Of a DNA stretch of 64,000 nt, positions 22,309 to 32,654 are shown piece by piece (the first letter of the stretch is position 1; the number at the start of each line of letters is the position of its first letter). Under the pieces are notes generated by a model. That model was not told the DNA's origin. It saw nothing but the letters and a program-made list of their open reading frames with translations, and did no database searches. The DNA is from Kalaharituber pfeilii (lineage: Eukaryota > Ascomycota > Pezizomycetes > Pezizales > Pezizaceae). Position numbers and translations under genes: made by a program. The stretch is from contig WHUZ01000039.1 in the NCBI GenBank assembly GCA_015179045.1, positions 248,001-312,000 on the forward strand, read 5' to 3'.

Positions 22309-23462
22309 TTATAATTATTATCCCTACCGTAGTCTGAAACTATCTAAGGTTAACCAATCCAGAGCACAGTCATAGCAACCGATTATCTTAGGATCCCTCA
22401 CTCACTGCCCCGCTCCTAATGTACTCAGTGCACACCGTATACTCCAAGCAGCAATCCTCGCTGCACGAATCCCTCTCCAGCTCACCGTCCAGCACCGTGG
22501 TACTGTGCTATGCTACACACCTAATGAACTCACTTTCCAACATGCTCACCAAGTTGCCGTCAATCCCCTCCTCCCCCTTCCCCTCACCATCTTCATCCCC
22601 AGTTGACCCACTACCATCTTTGTCTACAGTTTCCAGGTCCCTGGTCGATGCCAGTGAGGGTAGGAAGGTGCCGAAGAGCAAGGAGTGTGTCTAGGCACCC
22701 GTCCCAGTGGAGTTGTAACTAATGGGCTTGAAATTGAAGAGGGGAGAGGTAGAGGGGGCAAGGGGGATGGAGGTGGGCCATGGCGGAGAGAAGGTGGAAA
22801 TTGTGGAAAAAATAATACTGGAAACGACAAAGTTCCTTATATCAGGAATGACTGGCAGTTTAGGATAACAGGCATTCAGTTCTCCAGATTGTTTAAACAA
22901 TGTACAGTACAGTGCCTAGCAAGATAAGCAAACAAAAAAGTAACCAACTAAATAAATGAAATTCACCCTCTGTCAGGACTCAGGCTGTATATGTGCCGGG
23001 CCATTCATAGAACACGTTCCAGTCACGACTGGCCCGGGCCAGTCACCACTGGTCCGGGCTACCTAGTCCGGGCTACTCAGTAGCACTACGGTTATAACAA
23101 GTGTATTTGTACAACCTTGTATTGACCTCTTTTCACCACAAAAACTAATCTTATAGAGCAGGTTAATCGCTGAATTATTGCAGTTGCCACATTATTATAC
23201 TTAAGCTTTTTGTTCACCTCTTCAGGGTATTTGTTTATTTGCACATTTATTTACTCATATATCCTTTGGCAGTTACATGCTTTTAATATTGTTTGAATCT
23301 TCATTCATACATGTGCATTTTAGTATGATTCTTTGCAATTTGCTATGAAGAAGTATTTCACTGGGATTGGTTTTCGCTGAAGAGAAAGTATCTCGCTGGG
23401 GAGAAAGTATTCCACTAGGGAGAAACTATTTTGCTAAAGTTTTTTTTTTAGGTACTGTCTAG

Positions 23463-23488
23463 TAGCCCATAGGGCGGCCTGCGAATAA

Positions 23489-23520
<32 letters not shown>

Positions 23521-23521
23521 T
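23463..23521 (+). mobile_element. Family B short insertion (59 bp), U1 only
   Basis: The 8-bp repeat CTGTCTAG (23455-23462, 23522-23529) flanks TAGCCCATAGGGCGGCCTGC...ATGATTT plus poly-A. U2-U4 have the uninterrupted site GTACCGTATAGCAGAGG. Confidence 0.85.
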
Positions 23522-23641
23522 CTGTCTAGCAGAGGACTTTTCGCTCGGAACAGAGGTTACAGGGTCAGGAATTTTCATTCAAGACAGGTTACTTTGCTCA
23601 CAAAGGAAATGTTAATTCATATATCCAACAAGTTATTTGTT

Positions 23642-23693
23642 GGATATATGAGCCGCCCTAAGGTATTAAAAAAAAAAAAAAAAAAAAAAAAAA
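23642..23693 (+). mobile_element. Poly-A insertion with snap-back 5' end, U1 only
   Basis: Between two copies of GTTATTTGTT (23632-23641, 23694-23703) lies GGATATATGAGCCGCCCTAA...GTATT plus a poly-A run. The body only partly resembles family B (GCCGCCCTAAGG). Its first 10 bases are the reverse complement of the flank, giving a 15-bp perfect inverted repeat (23617-23631 and 23637-23651) with a 5-base loop. U2-U4 have the empty site. Confidence 0.6.
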
Positions 23694-24106
23694 GTTATTT
23701 GTTTTTCTAGTTGCCCGCATTCTTAATGGCAGGTTGGTTGGGTTCGAACTTAACTGTAGAGTACACGTGTAGTCGTAATGGTAGGCATGGTCGTGTGTAG
23801 TGCTTTGTACATTATGAACCGTGGTGCTACTGAGTGGCCCGGACCAGTGGTGACTGGCCCGGGCCAGTGGCGACTGAATCACTATTACGAGTGGCCCGGC
23901 ACATAGCCACCATCCTGATCGTAGACCTTTTTTCCCCTCTTTATAGATTCTTTGGGATACGGAAACCATTTATTTAGCAGGGTACATTTGGGAAATTCGT
24001 TCATTGCAGGCCAATCACCTCAAGTGTAGGCATAAGGAAACAATGGAGGACGAGAGGATGTATTTGACTCTCAGTAGAGTATAGTCCCATTTCTGGATAG
24101 CATATC

Positions 24107-24158
24107 TTTTTTTTTTTATCACGTTACCCCGCTTGTAGCTGTTCGCCATGGCAGGGCC
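24107..24158 (-). mobile_element. Family A tail (U1; also in U2-U4)
   Basis: T run, then ATCACGTTACCCCGCTTGTAG and CCATGGCAGGGCC, the reverse complement of the family A end. The same insertion occurs at about 34267-34324, 50978-51037 and 62882-62943, so it predates the array. Confidence 0.8.
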
Positions 24159-24203
24159 TCTGGGTCTATTGTTCGGAGGCAAGCATGTCTCACTACATTC
24201 ACC

Positions 24204-24256
24204 ATCGCCATAGCCCATAGGGCGGCATGCGATCAATGATATATAAAAAAAAAAAA
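24204..24256 (+). mobile_element. Family B short insertion (53 bp), U1 only
   Basis: The perfect 12-bp repeat ACTACATTCACC (24192-24203, 24257-24268) flanks ATCGCCATAGCCCATAGGGC...GATCAATGATATAT plus poly-A. The empty site ACTACATTCCCCTCCGCC is present at about 34359, 51071 and 62979. Confidence 0.95.
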
Positions 24257-24423
24257 ACTACATTCACCTCCGCCCTGTTACAAACGAAAGATCGTCCCCT
24301 CCCCACTCCACTACAGGATAACATATCAAAGTCACTCGTCAACACTAGCTATGCATATGTGGTCTGGCTCAGTATATATCGACCCTCGAGCTCATTTCCT
24401 GTCCCAATCATAAGAGTCTGTAA

Positions 24424-24956
24424 GGAAAGCCAACCCCGGATGGTGCCAGCGAAATGTGCAGCAGAGCCTGGGAGGGCAGGGTGGCCAGGGGAGGCCTGGA
24501 CGTAGCGATCATGTGGGTAAAAGGACACAGAGGCACCAAGGGAAATGAAGAAGCAGACAAGGCGGCAAAGATAGGAGCCTTCCTACCCTACCAGCCGGAG
24601 ACAGCCACGGAAGCAGGCATGCGCATGTCAGCGAAGGCACACCGAGCGCAGGAAAGGAACAGGCTAGACCAAAGCTACAGGTCACTGCAAAGACTGGGAG
24701 GCATGGTGCGAATACTGGCAGGCCTACTAGGGGGGAAGGGTCTGAGGGCCTGGAACACAAAGTGGGTCAGGTAGACAGTCCGGAATGCAGGTGGTGCGGA
24801 GAAGAGGAGGAGACGGCGACACACCTATGGGATAGGCGCGAGACGTGGAGGAGAAAATGGCCACGGGGGCGGGAGGCGCTATACAGGCCTCCGGCCGCGG
24901 ACGAAGGGGAGGGGGACCCCGTGATGGGCTTGTTGAGGTGGATGGAAAGATAATAG
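24424..24956 (+). pseudogene. LINE ORF2 fragment: RNase H C-terminus plus zinc knuckle (U1)
   Basis: The first frame (24424-24774) reads DVAIMWVKGHRGTKGNEEAD followed by KAAKIGAFLPYQPE: the last RNase H block (WxxGHxGxxGNExAD) with the final catalytic Asp, typical of Tad1- and I-type fungal LINEs. A helical linker ends WNTKWVR-stop. A second frame (from 24762) reads PECRWCGEEEETATHLWDRR, the C-x2-C...H...C knuckle of the LINE C-terminus. The frame change between them is present in all four copies, so the inserted copy was already broken. In U1 the last knuckle Cys is Arg (CGC); U2-U4 keep Cys. The RT and endonuclease are missing by 5' truncation. Confidence 0.85.
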
Positions 24957-25079
24957 GCACGCCTTTCATGTTACATCATTTATTTTCCTGTTTATTTCCT
25001 ATTTATCTCCTATGTAATTAACCTCGTCATAGCCCACAGGGCGGCACACGACTCATGTTAAAAAACAAAATAAAAAAAC
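24424..25079 (+). mobile_element. 5'-truncated LINE 3' end (656 bp, U1)
   Basis: A 12-bp repeat AAGAGTCTGTAA (24412-24423, 25080-25091) flanks the 3' end of a LINE: RNase H end, zinc knuckle, about 120 bp of 3' UTR and the tail CATAGCCCACAGGGCGGCAC...ATGTTAAAAAAC(A-rich). This tail is the family B signature, so this element identifies the source of the short family B insertions. All four units share the insertion; unit 0 is empty. Confidence 0.92.
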
Positions 25080-25731
25080 AAGAGTCTGTAACTACCATAA
25101 CCCGCAAAATTTCCACTACCTTCAACTCGAAGTTATCCTAGGAAGGGAATTAGAAACATAAAGGTAACAGAATGCAAGAAGACAGAGATAGCATCCACTA
25201 TCCTCAGAGATGATCAGGAAGTAGAGAACTGGATCGCGAATTGCAAGTGCAGGGTGCGAGTGCGTGGTACAAGACGTATGGGAAAGATTGCTTGATTAAC
25301 TGCAGAATGAGTGTGCTATGTTAACATTAACAAAGGAAATCAATGGAGTGAACAATCGCAAAGTAGACAAAGTATTCGAAGTGCTCAAAGCATCCAAAGA
25401 AAAATCCATCCCTCATGCCAAAGAGTCAATCCTGTGCTACTACTAAGCCTGCCTATACCTGCTTCCGAATGCCAATTCCTTCAGCTTTCCCACAATATGA
25501 GATGATAATGACAAAGCAATTACAGAAAGGAATGAGCGTGGAAGGAAATATTCACTTTTTTTCTTTTTTTTCCTCTTGTCTGTGTTGAAAGAGATTGAAA
25601 TACCAAAAGTGCAACATCATTTCCATCCATCCTCCCTCTTGAGTTTCCTTCATTCACTCATAGACACTCATATTCCACTCACTCGCAGGTCAAAACCTTT
25701 GTTGGGAGTCCATTAATAGTGTCTAGTCTTC

Positions 25732-26367
25732 CTAGGGGCAAAATTCCCAATCAAGGCCTAGATAATACGGACTGTTGACCTGGAGAGACCCAAATCCATT
25801 CTGGTTTCCCCCCTTGTCTATGGTGAGTCTGACGCGAACACCAACGGAAGTCTTTTCGGGTCCGCAAGTACCAGCCACAGGCGGTCCTAAGGGGTCGTCC
25901 ACACAGAAACCGCTGACGCTGTCCGGGCCATCCTGAGATGACTCTATGTGGTGATCTTCTGGGCCCGGGCCAATGTAAACGAAGGTGTCCTGGTTGAACC
26001 TCATGTTGTTGTCGAGACTATAATCTACCCCATATCTAACACGTTCAAAAACTGGTTTGAAACTTTTGGGCGACTTCAGTTTGAAATTGACGAAGCAGAC
26101 CCAGGTGGCACGATTGGGAGACAGGCCTGGCCCTACATCAACATAAGGGATGGGGTCAAAGGAAATCTCGATTGCATCCAAAGTTGGAAGAACCCGAACT
26201 TTAGATGAAGAACAAGCAGACCGAGCAGAAATTATATTTTCAATAGAGATATCGTCAGGGCCAAATCCCCATTGGGAAGCATTCTCATTCTGTGGAGGAG
26301 GACATGCGAGAATCGTTGTGATGAAGAATAGCAAAAAGGCAATGATGCTCTTGTGAAGAGTATACAT
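25732..26367 (-). CDS. Secreted DUF4360-like protein, U1 paralogue (211 aa)
   Basis: The intact frame has a signal peptide at residues 1-21 (hydrophobic core IIAFLLFFITTILA), Cys22 at the mature N-terminus, and Cys at 52, 91, 155, 168 and 210. The family core is YVDVGPGLSPNRATWVC (75-91), TFVYIGPGPED (128-138), GTCGPE (166-171) and LGLDWEFCP at the end. The start is the ATG of MYTLHKS; the open frame continues some way upstream but has no ATG and would hide the signal peptide. Compared with the U2 and U3 copies most changes lie in residues 47-70 and 120-165, and the signal peptide is identical. Function is unknown; such proteins are secreted to the wall or medium. The gene is followed (3' side) by the truncated LINE. 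A plus-strand ORF inside it (25948-26208) is a shadow. Confidence 0.82.
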   Translation of the reverse strand: MYTLHKSIIAFLLFFITTILACPPPQNENASQWGFGPDDISIENIISARSACSSSKVRVLPTLDAIEISFDPIPYVDVGPGLSPNRATWVCFVNFKLKSPKSFKPVFERVRYGVDYSLDNNMRFNQDTFVYIGPGPEDHHIESSQDGPDSVSGFCVDDPLGPPVAGTCGPEKTSVGVRVRLTIDKGGNQNGFGSLQVNSPYYLGLDWEFCP

Positions 26368-27154
26368 TTTGAGGTGCAGGCGGATGAGTGAGAACTGAGA
26401 AAGCAGTGTATCTCTCGAGGTTGCTGGCGTATGGAATGGGACTGGAAGGTTTGAAGTATGTTCGGTAGTGGAGAGAGAGCTAGACCTGGAAGCTGTTATT
26501 CATTAAATAGAATCAGTTGTTTACAGATTCGAGCAGCTGATAGTCTGGCAAGAGCACGAAGGTGCAATTACACATGATAGTAACAGTATAGCCTGTTGGC
26601 CATCGCAGATATTGACTGACCAACATTCACCAATCATGAACAGTGAATGACAGGATTCAACACCTTGTGTCACTCTCTAATTTTGGGCTTTTGGCCACCT
26701 GCCGATGTTAATCCAGGTGGAGTGGGCAACAAGGCAGTTCTAAGGAACGCAGATACAAAATTAGGAAGGCAGACTCCAGTCTGCATGTGGTGCAGCAACA
26801 TTGGAAAAGATAGCTGCACGCTTGCTGGAGGTATGGAGTGCGAGGAGGGCAAAAGCAACCACATGTAATGAGAACAGCCCAGCGTAGGACCGAGGTCCAT
26901 TGGTGAGGTTGCTGACTTGGGTTGATGGACCAAAGGTGCAGTAGCAGGTAAGTAGGTAGTACCGAGTATCATATGATTTTATGTGAGCACTTTCCTTGCA
27001 TGTTGCGTTCCTTGTTGAGTTGAAGTTTCCTTCAGCTCTCAAGATTTCTACAGGACGATACTAATAAAAGATAAAAAGAAGAAATTCCCTGACAGATGAC
27101 CAATGGACAGAATTGAGGCTTCGATCGACCTGTGCCTACACCAAATCTTGATTT

Positions 27155-27189
27155 TTTTTTTTTTTTTTTAATATCATTAATCGCTTACC
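27155..27189 (-). mobile_element. Family B micro-insertion (35 bp), U1
   Basis: AATCTTGATTT (27144-27154) and AATCTTAATTT (27190-27200) flank a T run, AATATCATTAATCGCTTACC. U3 has the same insertion (54261-54300); U2 has the empty site ACCAAATCTTGATTTACAC near 37413. Confidence 0.85.
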
Positions 27190-27656
27190 AATCTTAATTT
27201 ACACAGCCGCATTATTTGCGGAGTACAAGCGCATTGTAATTGATAGGAAGTTGAGATCACAAAAGCAATAAGCGATTGGACCGGACACAGTACTGTAGTC
27301 GTTGTTCTCGTTATCTGGGCCAGTCACGAATGGCCCTGGGTCTATCACGAAGATATACAGTACTGCTCTGATGTGGCAAGCGCGACCTGTCAACGAGCTA
27401 AAGAGGGCGGCCATGAATTTCTACTGGGTCATCATTTGCTGCCGCTACACAGACAGGGATTTCATGTGTGACGTGCCACCTGCATTGGCGCCTTCGCTTA
27501 AGGGCCCGAATTGGGCTGTGCAGCGCACGATTTTGGCATAGTGGCAGGTCCGAGTGATATCAGAAGCAACGTCTAATGGCAAGTTGTCACCGTAGAATCT
27601 CCGCGAGCATGATGCTGAAGTTGCAACCGCGGAGCTGAATTTTATGCTAGTACGGC

Positions 27657-27724
27657 GCCCTGCCATGGCGAGCAGCTGCAAGCGGGGTTAGGTGACAAAA
27701 AACAAAAAAAAACAAAAAAAACAA
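27657..27724 (+). mobile_element. Family A short insertion (68 bp), U1
   Basis: ATGCTAGTACGGC (27644-27656) and ATGCTAGGACGGC (27725-27737) flank GCCCTGCCATGGCGAGCAGC...GGGGTTAGGTGAC and an A-rich tail broken by C. The same insertion is in U2 (37900-37970) and U3 (54768-54835); unit 0 has the empty site CTATGCTACGGCAAAAGC near 20630. Confidence 0.9.
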
Positions 27725-28077
27725 ATGCTAGGACGGCAAAAGCGGTAATACCAGAAGAAAAACGACACGCCTATGTGCCTACAAGGCATGAGCGACAGCT
27801 ACCCCGCTCCCATTCAGAATCCAGCCATTGAGCATTTCCTCAGTGCGTTATGTGCAGGTTCAAAACGGAGCCTGGAACTAAAAGAAAAGTACCGCAACAC
27901 AATTTCAATGCTCCGCTTGTGAAGTACCACTCTGTAAAATCTCATAGTGCTTTGAATATCTTCCATTCCGATTCATATTGTAGATAGCATCTGCTGATGT
28001 CATGCACTATGCCGAGATCGTGCACCCCACAAAGCTTAAAGTCATCCTGGTAGCCAAGCTGTCAGGCTTCATGTCCC

Positions 28078-28181
28078 TAGCCTGTCTCCGGGCTATGATA
28101 TGAGGGCTTGCCCAGGGACCCTGCCATGGCTTAGCGCTGCAAGCGGGGTAACGTGAAAAAAAAAAAAAAAATGAAAAAAAA
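28078..28181 (+). mobile_element. Family A insertion (104 bp), U1
   Basis: The perfect 14-bp repeat AGGCTTCATGTCCC (28064-28077, 28182-28195) flanks TAGCCTGTCTCCGGGCTATG...GACCCTGCCATGGC...GGTAACGTG plus A-rich tail. Also present in U2 (38323-38425) and U3 (55188-55281). It lies just before relic block 1. Confidence 0.92.
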
Positions 28182-28195
28182 AGGCTTCATGTCCC

Positions 28196-29640
28196 ACGTG
28201 ACATGTTGGCATGGCTTGGCACAGACAATGTGCCCCGCAACACAAACACCACAGATGCACATACATCGTATACCTCTCCGTTGGTACCAACAGACGATGC
28301 TCTCGCAACTGAATCTGGAGCAGTCGCAATTGACTGTGCTTCTCCGGTGCTCGCATGAAGTCAGCTCCTGACCGGCAATGGGATATATTGCAGCTGGAAG
28401 ACCGCACACTGGCTCTCAGATACCAGACCAGCATGCTCTTGTCGATCACGACCGAAAACCAGTATTTTACATTTGGGCATTCTAGCATCTTCCCATGATC
28501 ACTGCCATCTTCGCGTAATCACCTCCGCACCTACCACCATCTAGAACATCCCCCCATAATTGTCCTTATCCTCTACGCCTACACCACCTACAACAATGGT
28601 AACTCCACACCCTCCACAACTTCCCCCCCTCCATTGCCAAAGAGCTCCAGCTCGCCCTGTGCTATTCTCGCAACCCCTATAAGTCCGTCTCGTGAAACCC
28701 CAAAGAGCCAATTCGGCACCTCATTGCTGCGGTGGAAAAGGCATGGGAGGAGAGCATGCATCCATTGAGCAGGGAGGTCACCGGGATTACAATCAAGATT
28801 GCGCGAGTCTGCGAGGGGTGTGTGAGGAGGGACAAGGCAGTCGAGGCTGTGGTAGGTGTCGATGGGGGTTGAAACACAGGGTGGTGTGCGTAGGAAAGTG
28901 AGGGTGGGTAGGTGGTTGGACGGCCCTTGAGCACGGTGTGCAATCAGGATGCAAAGTCGGAAACTAGCTATGGGGCGGACTGTACCTGGCTGCAACTATA
29001 GCAAGCAAAAACATGGACTTTCGAACTCGAATGCGATGACTACACGTGTGCTGAGAATGTTGGGGGGAGAAGAAGGCGTCGAGGACGGGCGAGAACTATC
29101 CCTACCGTACTCTGAGACAAACTAAGGTTAACAAATCCGGGACCAGTCCTAGCCAACACATTACCTCAGGATCCCTCACTCGCAGCCCCACTCCTGATGC
29201 ATGCAGTGCACAGCATATGCCCCGAGCAGCAGTCCTCGCTGCAGGAATCTTTCTTTGGCTCACCCTGCAGCACCATGTCACCGTACCACGCTACGCACCT
29301 CATGAACTGACTTTCCGCTGCGCTCGCTGAGTTGCCCGTCAACCCCCCCAGCATCATCTTCATCCGCAGCACATGCAGCGGCATTTTGGTCCATGTTCTC
29401 CTGGTCACTGACATCGCCGGGATCGTCGATACCAGCGGGTGTTAAGAAGGTGCTGGAGAGCGAGGAGGAGTCTGCCGGTGCACATTACTGCGGAGTTAAA
29501 TCCGGCGGAGTTGAGGCGGAGAAGGCGGAGGTGGAGGAGGCGGGGGAGTGGTTTTCGGAAGGGGTGAAGAAGGCAAGGAGGGTGCTGAGCGGAGGGAGGT
29601 GGGGGAGAAGTGTGAGGGGATAATTAAGGATGGATTTAGA
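28196..29640 (+). pseudogene. Relic of the unknown gene family, type I (U1)
   Basis: Block 1 in the frame used by unit 0 reads LAWLGTDNVPRNTNTTDAHT, then VPTDDALATESGAVAIDCAS, with TGA where unit 0 has TGG. Block 2 (about 28640-28850) reads IAKELQLALCYSRNPYKSVS, then EKAWEESMHPLSREVTGIT and RVCEGCVRRDKAVEA. Block 3 (29400-29530) reads GVKKVLESEEESAGAH. Stops and shifts separate the blocks. No domain is recognised. Confidence 0.45.
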
Positions 29641-31289
29641 AGGACGTAGATGCGGAGAGATGAGCGTAGAAAATCACCACAAGGATGACATTCTGTGTAT
29701 CGGTGATGGCGGAGAAAAGGTGTATTTGTATGGGCGGTTGGGGTGGGGTAGGGGTAAGGTGTGGATGCGAGTATGATCTCAATCCTTGAGGGTAACCCGG
29801 GCTTCAGCTCCCCACATAAATTCACAGTTAGAGGTAGTGCGCTTAGCAAGACAAGATAAGACCAGCAACGAAATAAATAAATACATCAAATAAACGAATG
29901 ATTATAAATCCACCCATCTTACCTCAGAAACGGTACATTGTACGCATTTATTAATTTTTATATTGGTAAATGGATGTGTGCGAGGAAACCTTCTTATCGA
30001 GGAACTGGAGTCGGATCAGCCTGAACATTCAATACATTCAATACAAATTTTTGTGGTTGACGAGTGGTATAGGCCATGCATTGCAAGGTGGGGCCTTTCA
30101 GTAGCCCTGGTTGTCGATTATTCACTGGCTGGGATGCTTTCGATTACAGTTATGCAACTTTGAATCCGTTATGCATAGTAGTCTTCGTAACCAGACTTAG
30201 TCAGCGGCCGCATGAAATATGCAGGAAACTCCGCTTAGTCAGCGCCCGGTTACGAGACAACTGCAAGGGCACGAGATGACAGGGTTAGGTTGCATATAGA
30301 CGTCGATTGGTGGCAATCGCATACATTGCCCCTTCCACGCCCCCTCCCCCCAGCGCAGCGTCCAGAGCACATTGAAGAAAAGTAGATGTCTCGAAAATGC
30401 CCAGTCACAAGCCCCCAAACTAGAAATCTCGTGTTATCAAGATTTTCACTTTTTGCCAAAAATTCCCTTAACCGACCGAAGCTAGTGGGAAGCAGGTCAA
30501 CATAGAACAAAAACGAGAGCTCAGATGAAGTACTGCTGCTCGTATTGCCCGTGCACTTCGACGGTAGGGAATAGTGAAAACTGCTAGTCACGTGATACAT
30601 AATCCAGCATCTGGTGCCGCATGTCACGGTATGATTATTAATGCAAGAAATTACATATTGTATCATAGCTTCTCGCACCCCAGCCAGGATCAGTGACTAA
30701 GACCAAAATGGCAAGCTAGTGGCTACCCGAAATGGCAAATGAGAAAAATGTCCCGAATTGGCACTCCAGCGAAACGCTTCGTTGAATCAGATGTACTGTC
30801 GCAAACCTGGGGAGGACCTTGGCATTGCACGTGACCTGGAAGGAAGGCTAGGGGAGAGGGTACTAGAAGGTTCGGCGGGTTGACGAACTGGGAAACTACC
30901 AAAAGGGGAAGGGGGTACTTGAGAATTACGGGTATATCAAGAGGGCGGGGAGGAGGCCTTCTCCGTAGCATAGAGCACACAATACAATCATCGTGACAAG
31001 GTTGAAGAAAGTCAGATCCACAGACCTCGTTCAATTCCAGTGATTTACTCCTTCTTCCCTCTAGTCCACTTTCCTCCTCGACAGTACTCAGAGAATCAAG
31101 CTTATCGAGTGAGCAAACAAGAGTCTTCTCTCCCATACACTATTAAAATCAACCCTATGTCGGTGTTGCCAGTAGAAGTACAAGACTGGTGGGAGAGGTC
31201 TTGGGACAGGGGCTGCAGGCTGGTTTGTTTACATAGCTAAAGCGGCAGCCACTGCGGAAAGCGGATTTGAAATCGGTGTCGCAGCACTC

Positions 31290-31880
31290 GTGCGATAAAA
31301 GTGGTCGGCGGGAAAGGAAGTTCTTCTGACAGGTACAATTCTTGGCGCGGACGGCTTGCCCCGGCGAAAGGCGCAGATACACATACATCCTGACGCTGCT
31401 CCGTCACGTACAATGCGCTCGCGAGTAAGTTTGGCGCGCAGCCGGCAAATTGCGCTGCTCCGGCGCTCTCGGGGGTAGTCAGCGGGTCTACGCTCCCTCA
31501 GTATCGCAGCTGGAGGGCTGCACACCCTTTATAACTTCCCCCCTCCGTAACCAAAGAGCCCCGGCACCCTGTACTACTCTTGCAGCCCCCTCCGACACCG
31601 TCTCCTACAATTCCAGAGACGCAATCCGGCATTTCGTCGCTCTCCGCACTAGAGAAGGCGAGGGAGGAGGGCATGCATCCGCTGAGCAGAGAGAGGCCAC
31701 GGGGGTCAAGATTGATTTCGTGAGGGCACTGACATCGCCTAGCCAGCGCAAGTCAGGAAGGTGCTGGAAAGCAAGGCGGAGTGCGCGCAGGCATGCATCA
31801 CGGCGGAGATTATTCCCGTGGAGTTGAGAATGAGGTGGGCAGTGGTACCGAGGGGCAAGGGAGGGATTTTGGAATGCGAT
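31290..31880 (+). pseudogene. Relic of the unknown gene family, type II (U1)
   Basis: A second, shorter and more GC-rich copy in the same unit. Block 1 aligns as CTTGGCGCGGACGGC...CGCAGATACACATACATCC...AATTGCGCTGCTCCGGCGCTC. Block 2 reads DTVSYNSRDAIRHFVAL, then after a shift ALEKAREEGMHPLSRE. Block 3 reads QVRKVLESKAECAQACITAE and IIPVELRMRWAVVPRGKG in its own frame. Both types in one unit imply an internal duplication before the unit was amplified. Confidence 0.45.
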
Positions 31881-32544
31881 GGAGGAGGTAAGGACGGGAG
31901 GGAGTAGTGAGGTGAAGGCAGGGGAGAGGGGGATCGGAAGTAGGCGGTGGATAGTAGAGAGAGAAAGTGAAAAATAGCGAAAGAATAATACCAGCAGGAC
32001 TAGGTTTCCCATATCGGAGATTGCGGAGGAAAAAGTGGTGATTTCAGGGTAACGGGGAATTCAACTCGCGCAGTTACAATTCAACAGTTATAAATCCCGC
32101 CCCCCCCCCTTCTCTCTCTCTAAACTGTATTCTAGGCCTCGTTAGGAATATATTTGATTGACTTCGTTGCTTTTGTCGTTAGCGATGAAGGAGAAAAACA
32201 GGGGGGGGTTATGGGAAGGAAGGGGGTGCGTAGGACGTGGGTAGATATCTAGGGTTTGGTTGATATATGACCAAATAAGTACATAGTAATAATACTTCCA
32301 ATATACTAGAGGGCGACACGTATTTGGATAATACCTCCCGCAACACAAGACACAAAATCTCAACTATCGGTTGCTTGGATGGATGCATACACATAATAGC
32401 TTTAGTGCAAAAAAAAAAAATAAAAACAATTGAGAAAAAAAAAACCCTTTTTGCTATGATATGCGATGATACGGTGTCGGTGTGTATGGAGGTACCGGTG
32501 GGTGTGTGAGCCTACCTATGTTGGCAGCGCGCAGGCCCAAGATA

Positions 32545-32654
32545 CTCGCTGGTTCGGAAAGTATTGGGACGCTGCATAAATTGTGTGCGCTATTCGCCTT
32601 TTGCAATAGTGCAAATTTGTTATGCAGCGTTCCAATACTTTCCGAACCAGCGAG
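32545..32654. mobile_element. 110-bp fold-back MITE, U1 only
   Basis: CTCGCTGGTTCGGAAAGTAT starts a terminal inverted repeat of 35 bp with one mismatch; TA lies on each side (32543-32544, 32655-32656). About 40 bases separate the arms. U2 (about 45733) and U3 (about 59283) have the empty site CAAGATACAG(G)TAACTGTAC. No coding capacity. Confidence 0.95.

Larger units (their letters stand above)
20957..22720 (+). pseudogene. Relic of the unknown gene family, type I (unit 0)
   Basis: Block 1 (20957-21271) is open for 104 codons and includes LAWLGTDNVPHKTNAADAHT and SGEVANDCAAPALTWSQLP. Block 2 (about 21490-21760), with frameshifts, reads SVTKELRLAIYY..DSISHNSKEPI and then ALEKA(stop)EESMHP. Block 3 (22620-22690) reads SLVDASEGRKVPKSKECV. 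In U1-U3 the same blocks occur in the same order with different damage. Shared frames across copies suggest a once-coding sequence, although I recognise no domain and cannot exclude that it is a transposon-derived repeat. A family A tail (21295-21349) separates blocks 1 and 2. Confidence 0.4.
17105..22970 (+). repeat. Unit 0: diverged copy of the tandem unit
   Basis: The order of landmarks is the same as in U1-U3: GATAGCATCCACTATCCTCAG (17290), DUF4360 gene (minus), CCACCTGCCGATGTTAATCC (19729), the conserved minus-strand segment at 20.3 kb, relic block 1 (20.96 kb), block 2 (21.6 kb), block 3 (22.65 kb). It lacks the LINE insertion found in all four array units: CACAAGAGTCTCTGACTATC near 17180 is the empty site. 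It is joined to U1 at the left TIR of the palindromic element. Confidence 0.8.
22990..23905. mobile_element. GC-rich element with long terminal inverted repeats (916 bp)
   Basis: TATGTGCCGGGCCATTCATA at the left is matched in inverse at the right (GAGTGGCCCGGCACATA). The arms run for about 110 bp and contain the self-complementary ACTGGCCCGGGCCAGT. The interior is AT-rich and codes for nothing recognisable; in this copy it has gained two family B tails. In U2-U4 the left arm is truncated because the unit junction lies within it. No convincing target-site duplication was seen. Confidence 0.65.

Noticed and set aside
22990..23905. Treating the GC-rich TIR element as a proven DNA transposon
   Set aside because: The arms are clear, but no target-site duplication or empty site was found, so it may be a fold-back structure of other origin; kept as a feature with reduced confidence.
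24424..24956. Active LINE
   Set aside because: Only the RNase H end and zinc knuckle are present, 5' truncated, with a frame break shared by all copies.
25948..26356. Plus-strand ORFs opposite the DUF4360 genes (also at 36068-36476 and 52779-53159)
   Set aside because: They are mirror frames of a well-supported coding strand and their translations have no features of their own.
28093..28488. 131-codon minus-strand Cys-rich ORF (and the U2/U3 versions)
   Set aside because: Runs into the poly-T side of a family A insertion and opposes relic block 1; Cys content is a by-product of GCA/TGC-rich sequence.
30250..30678. 142-codon minus-strand ORF
   Set aside because: Not kept open in U2 (about 40570-41000) or U3, no motif; probably chance.
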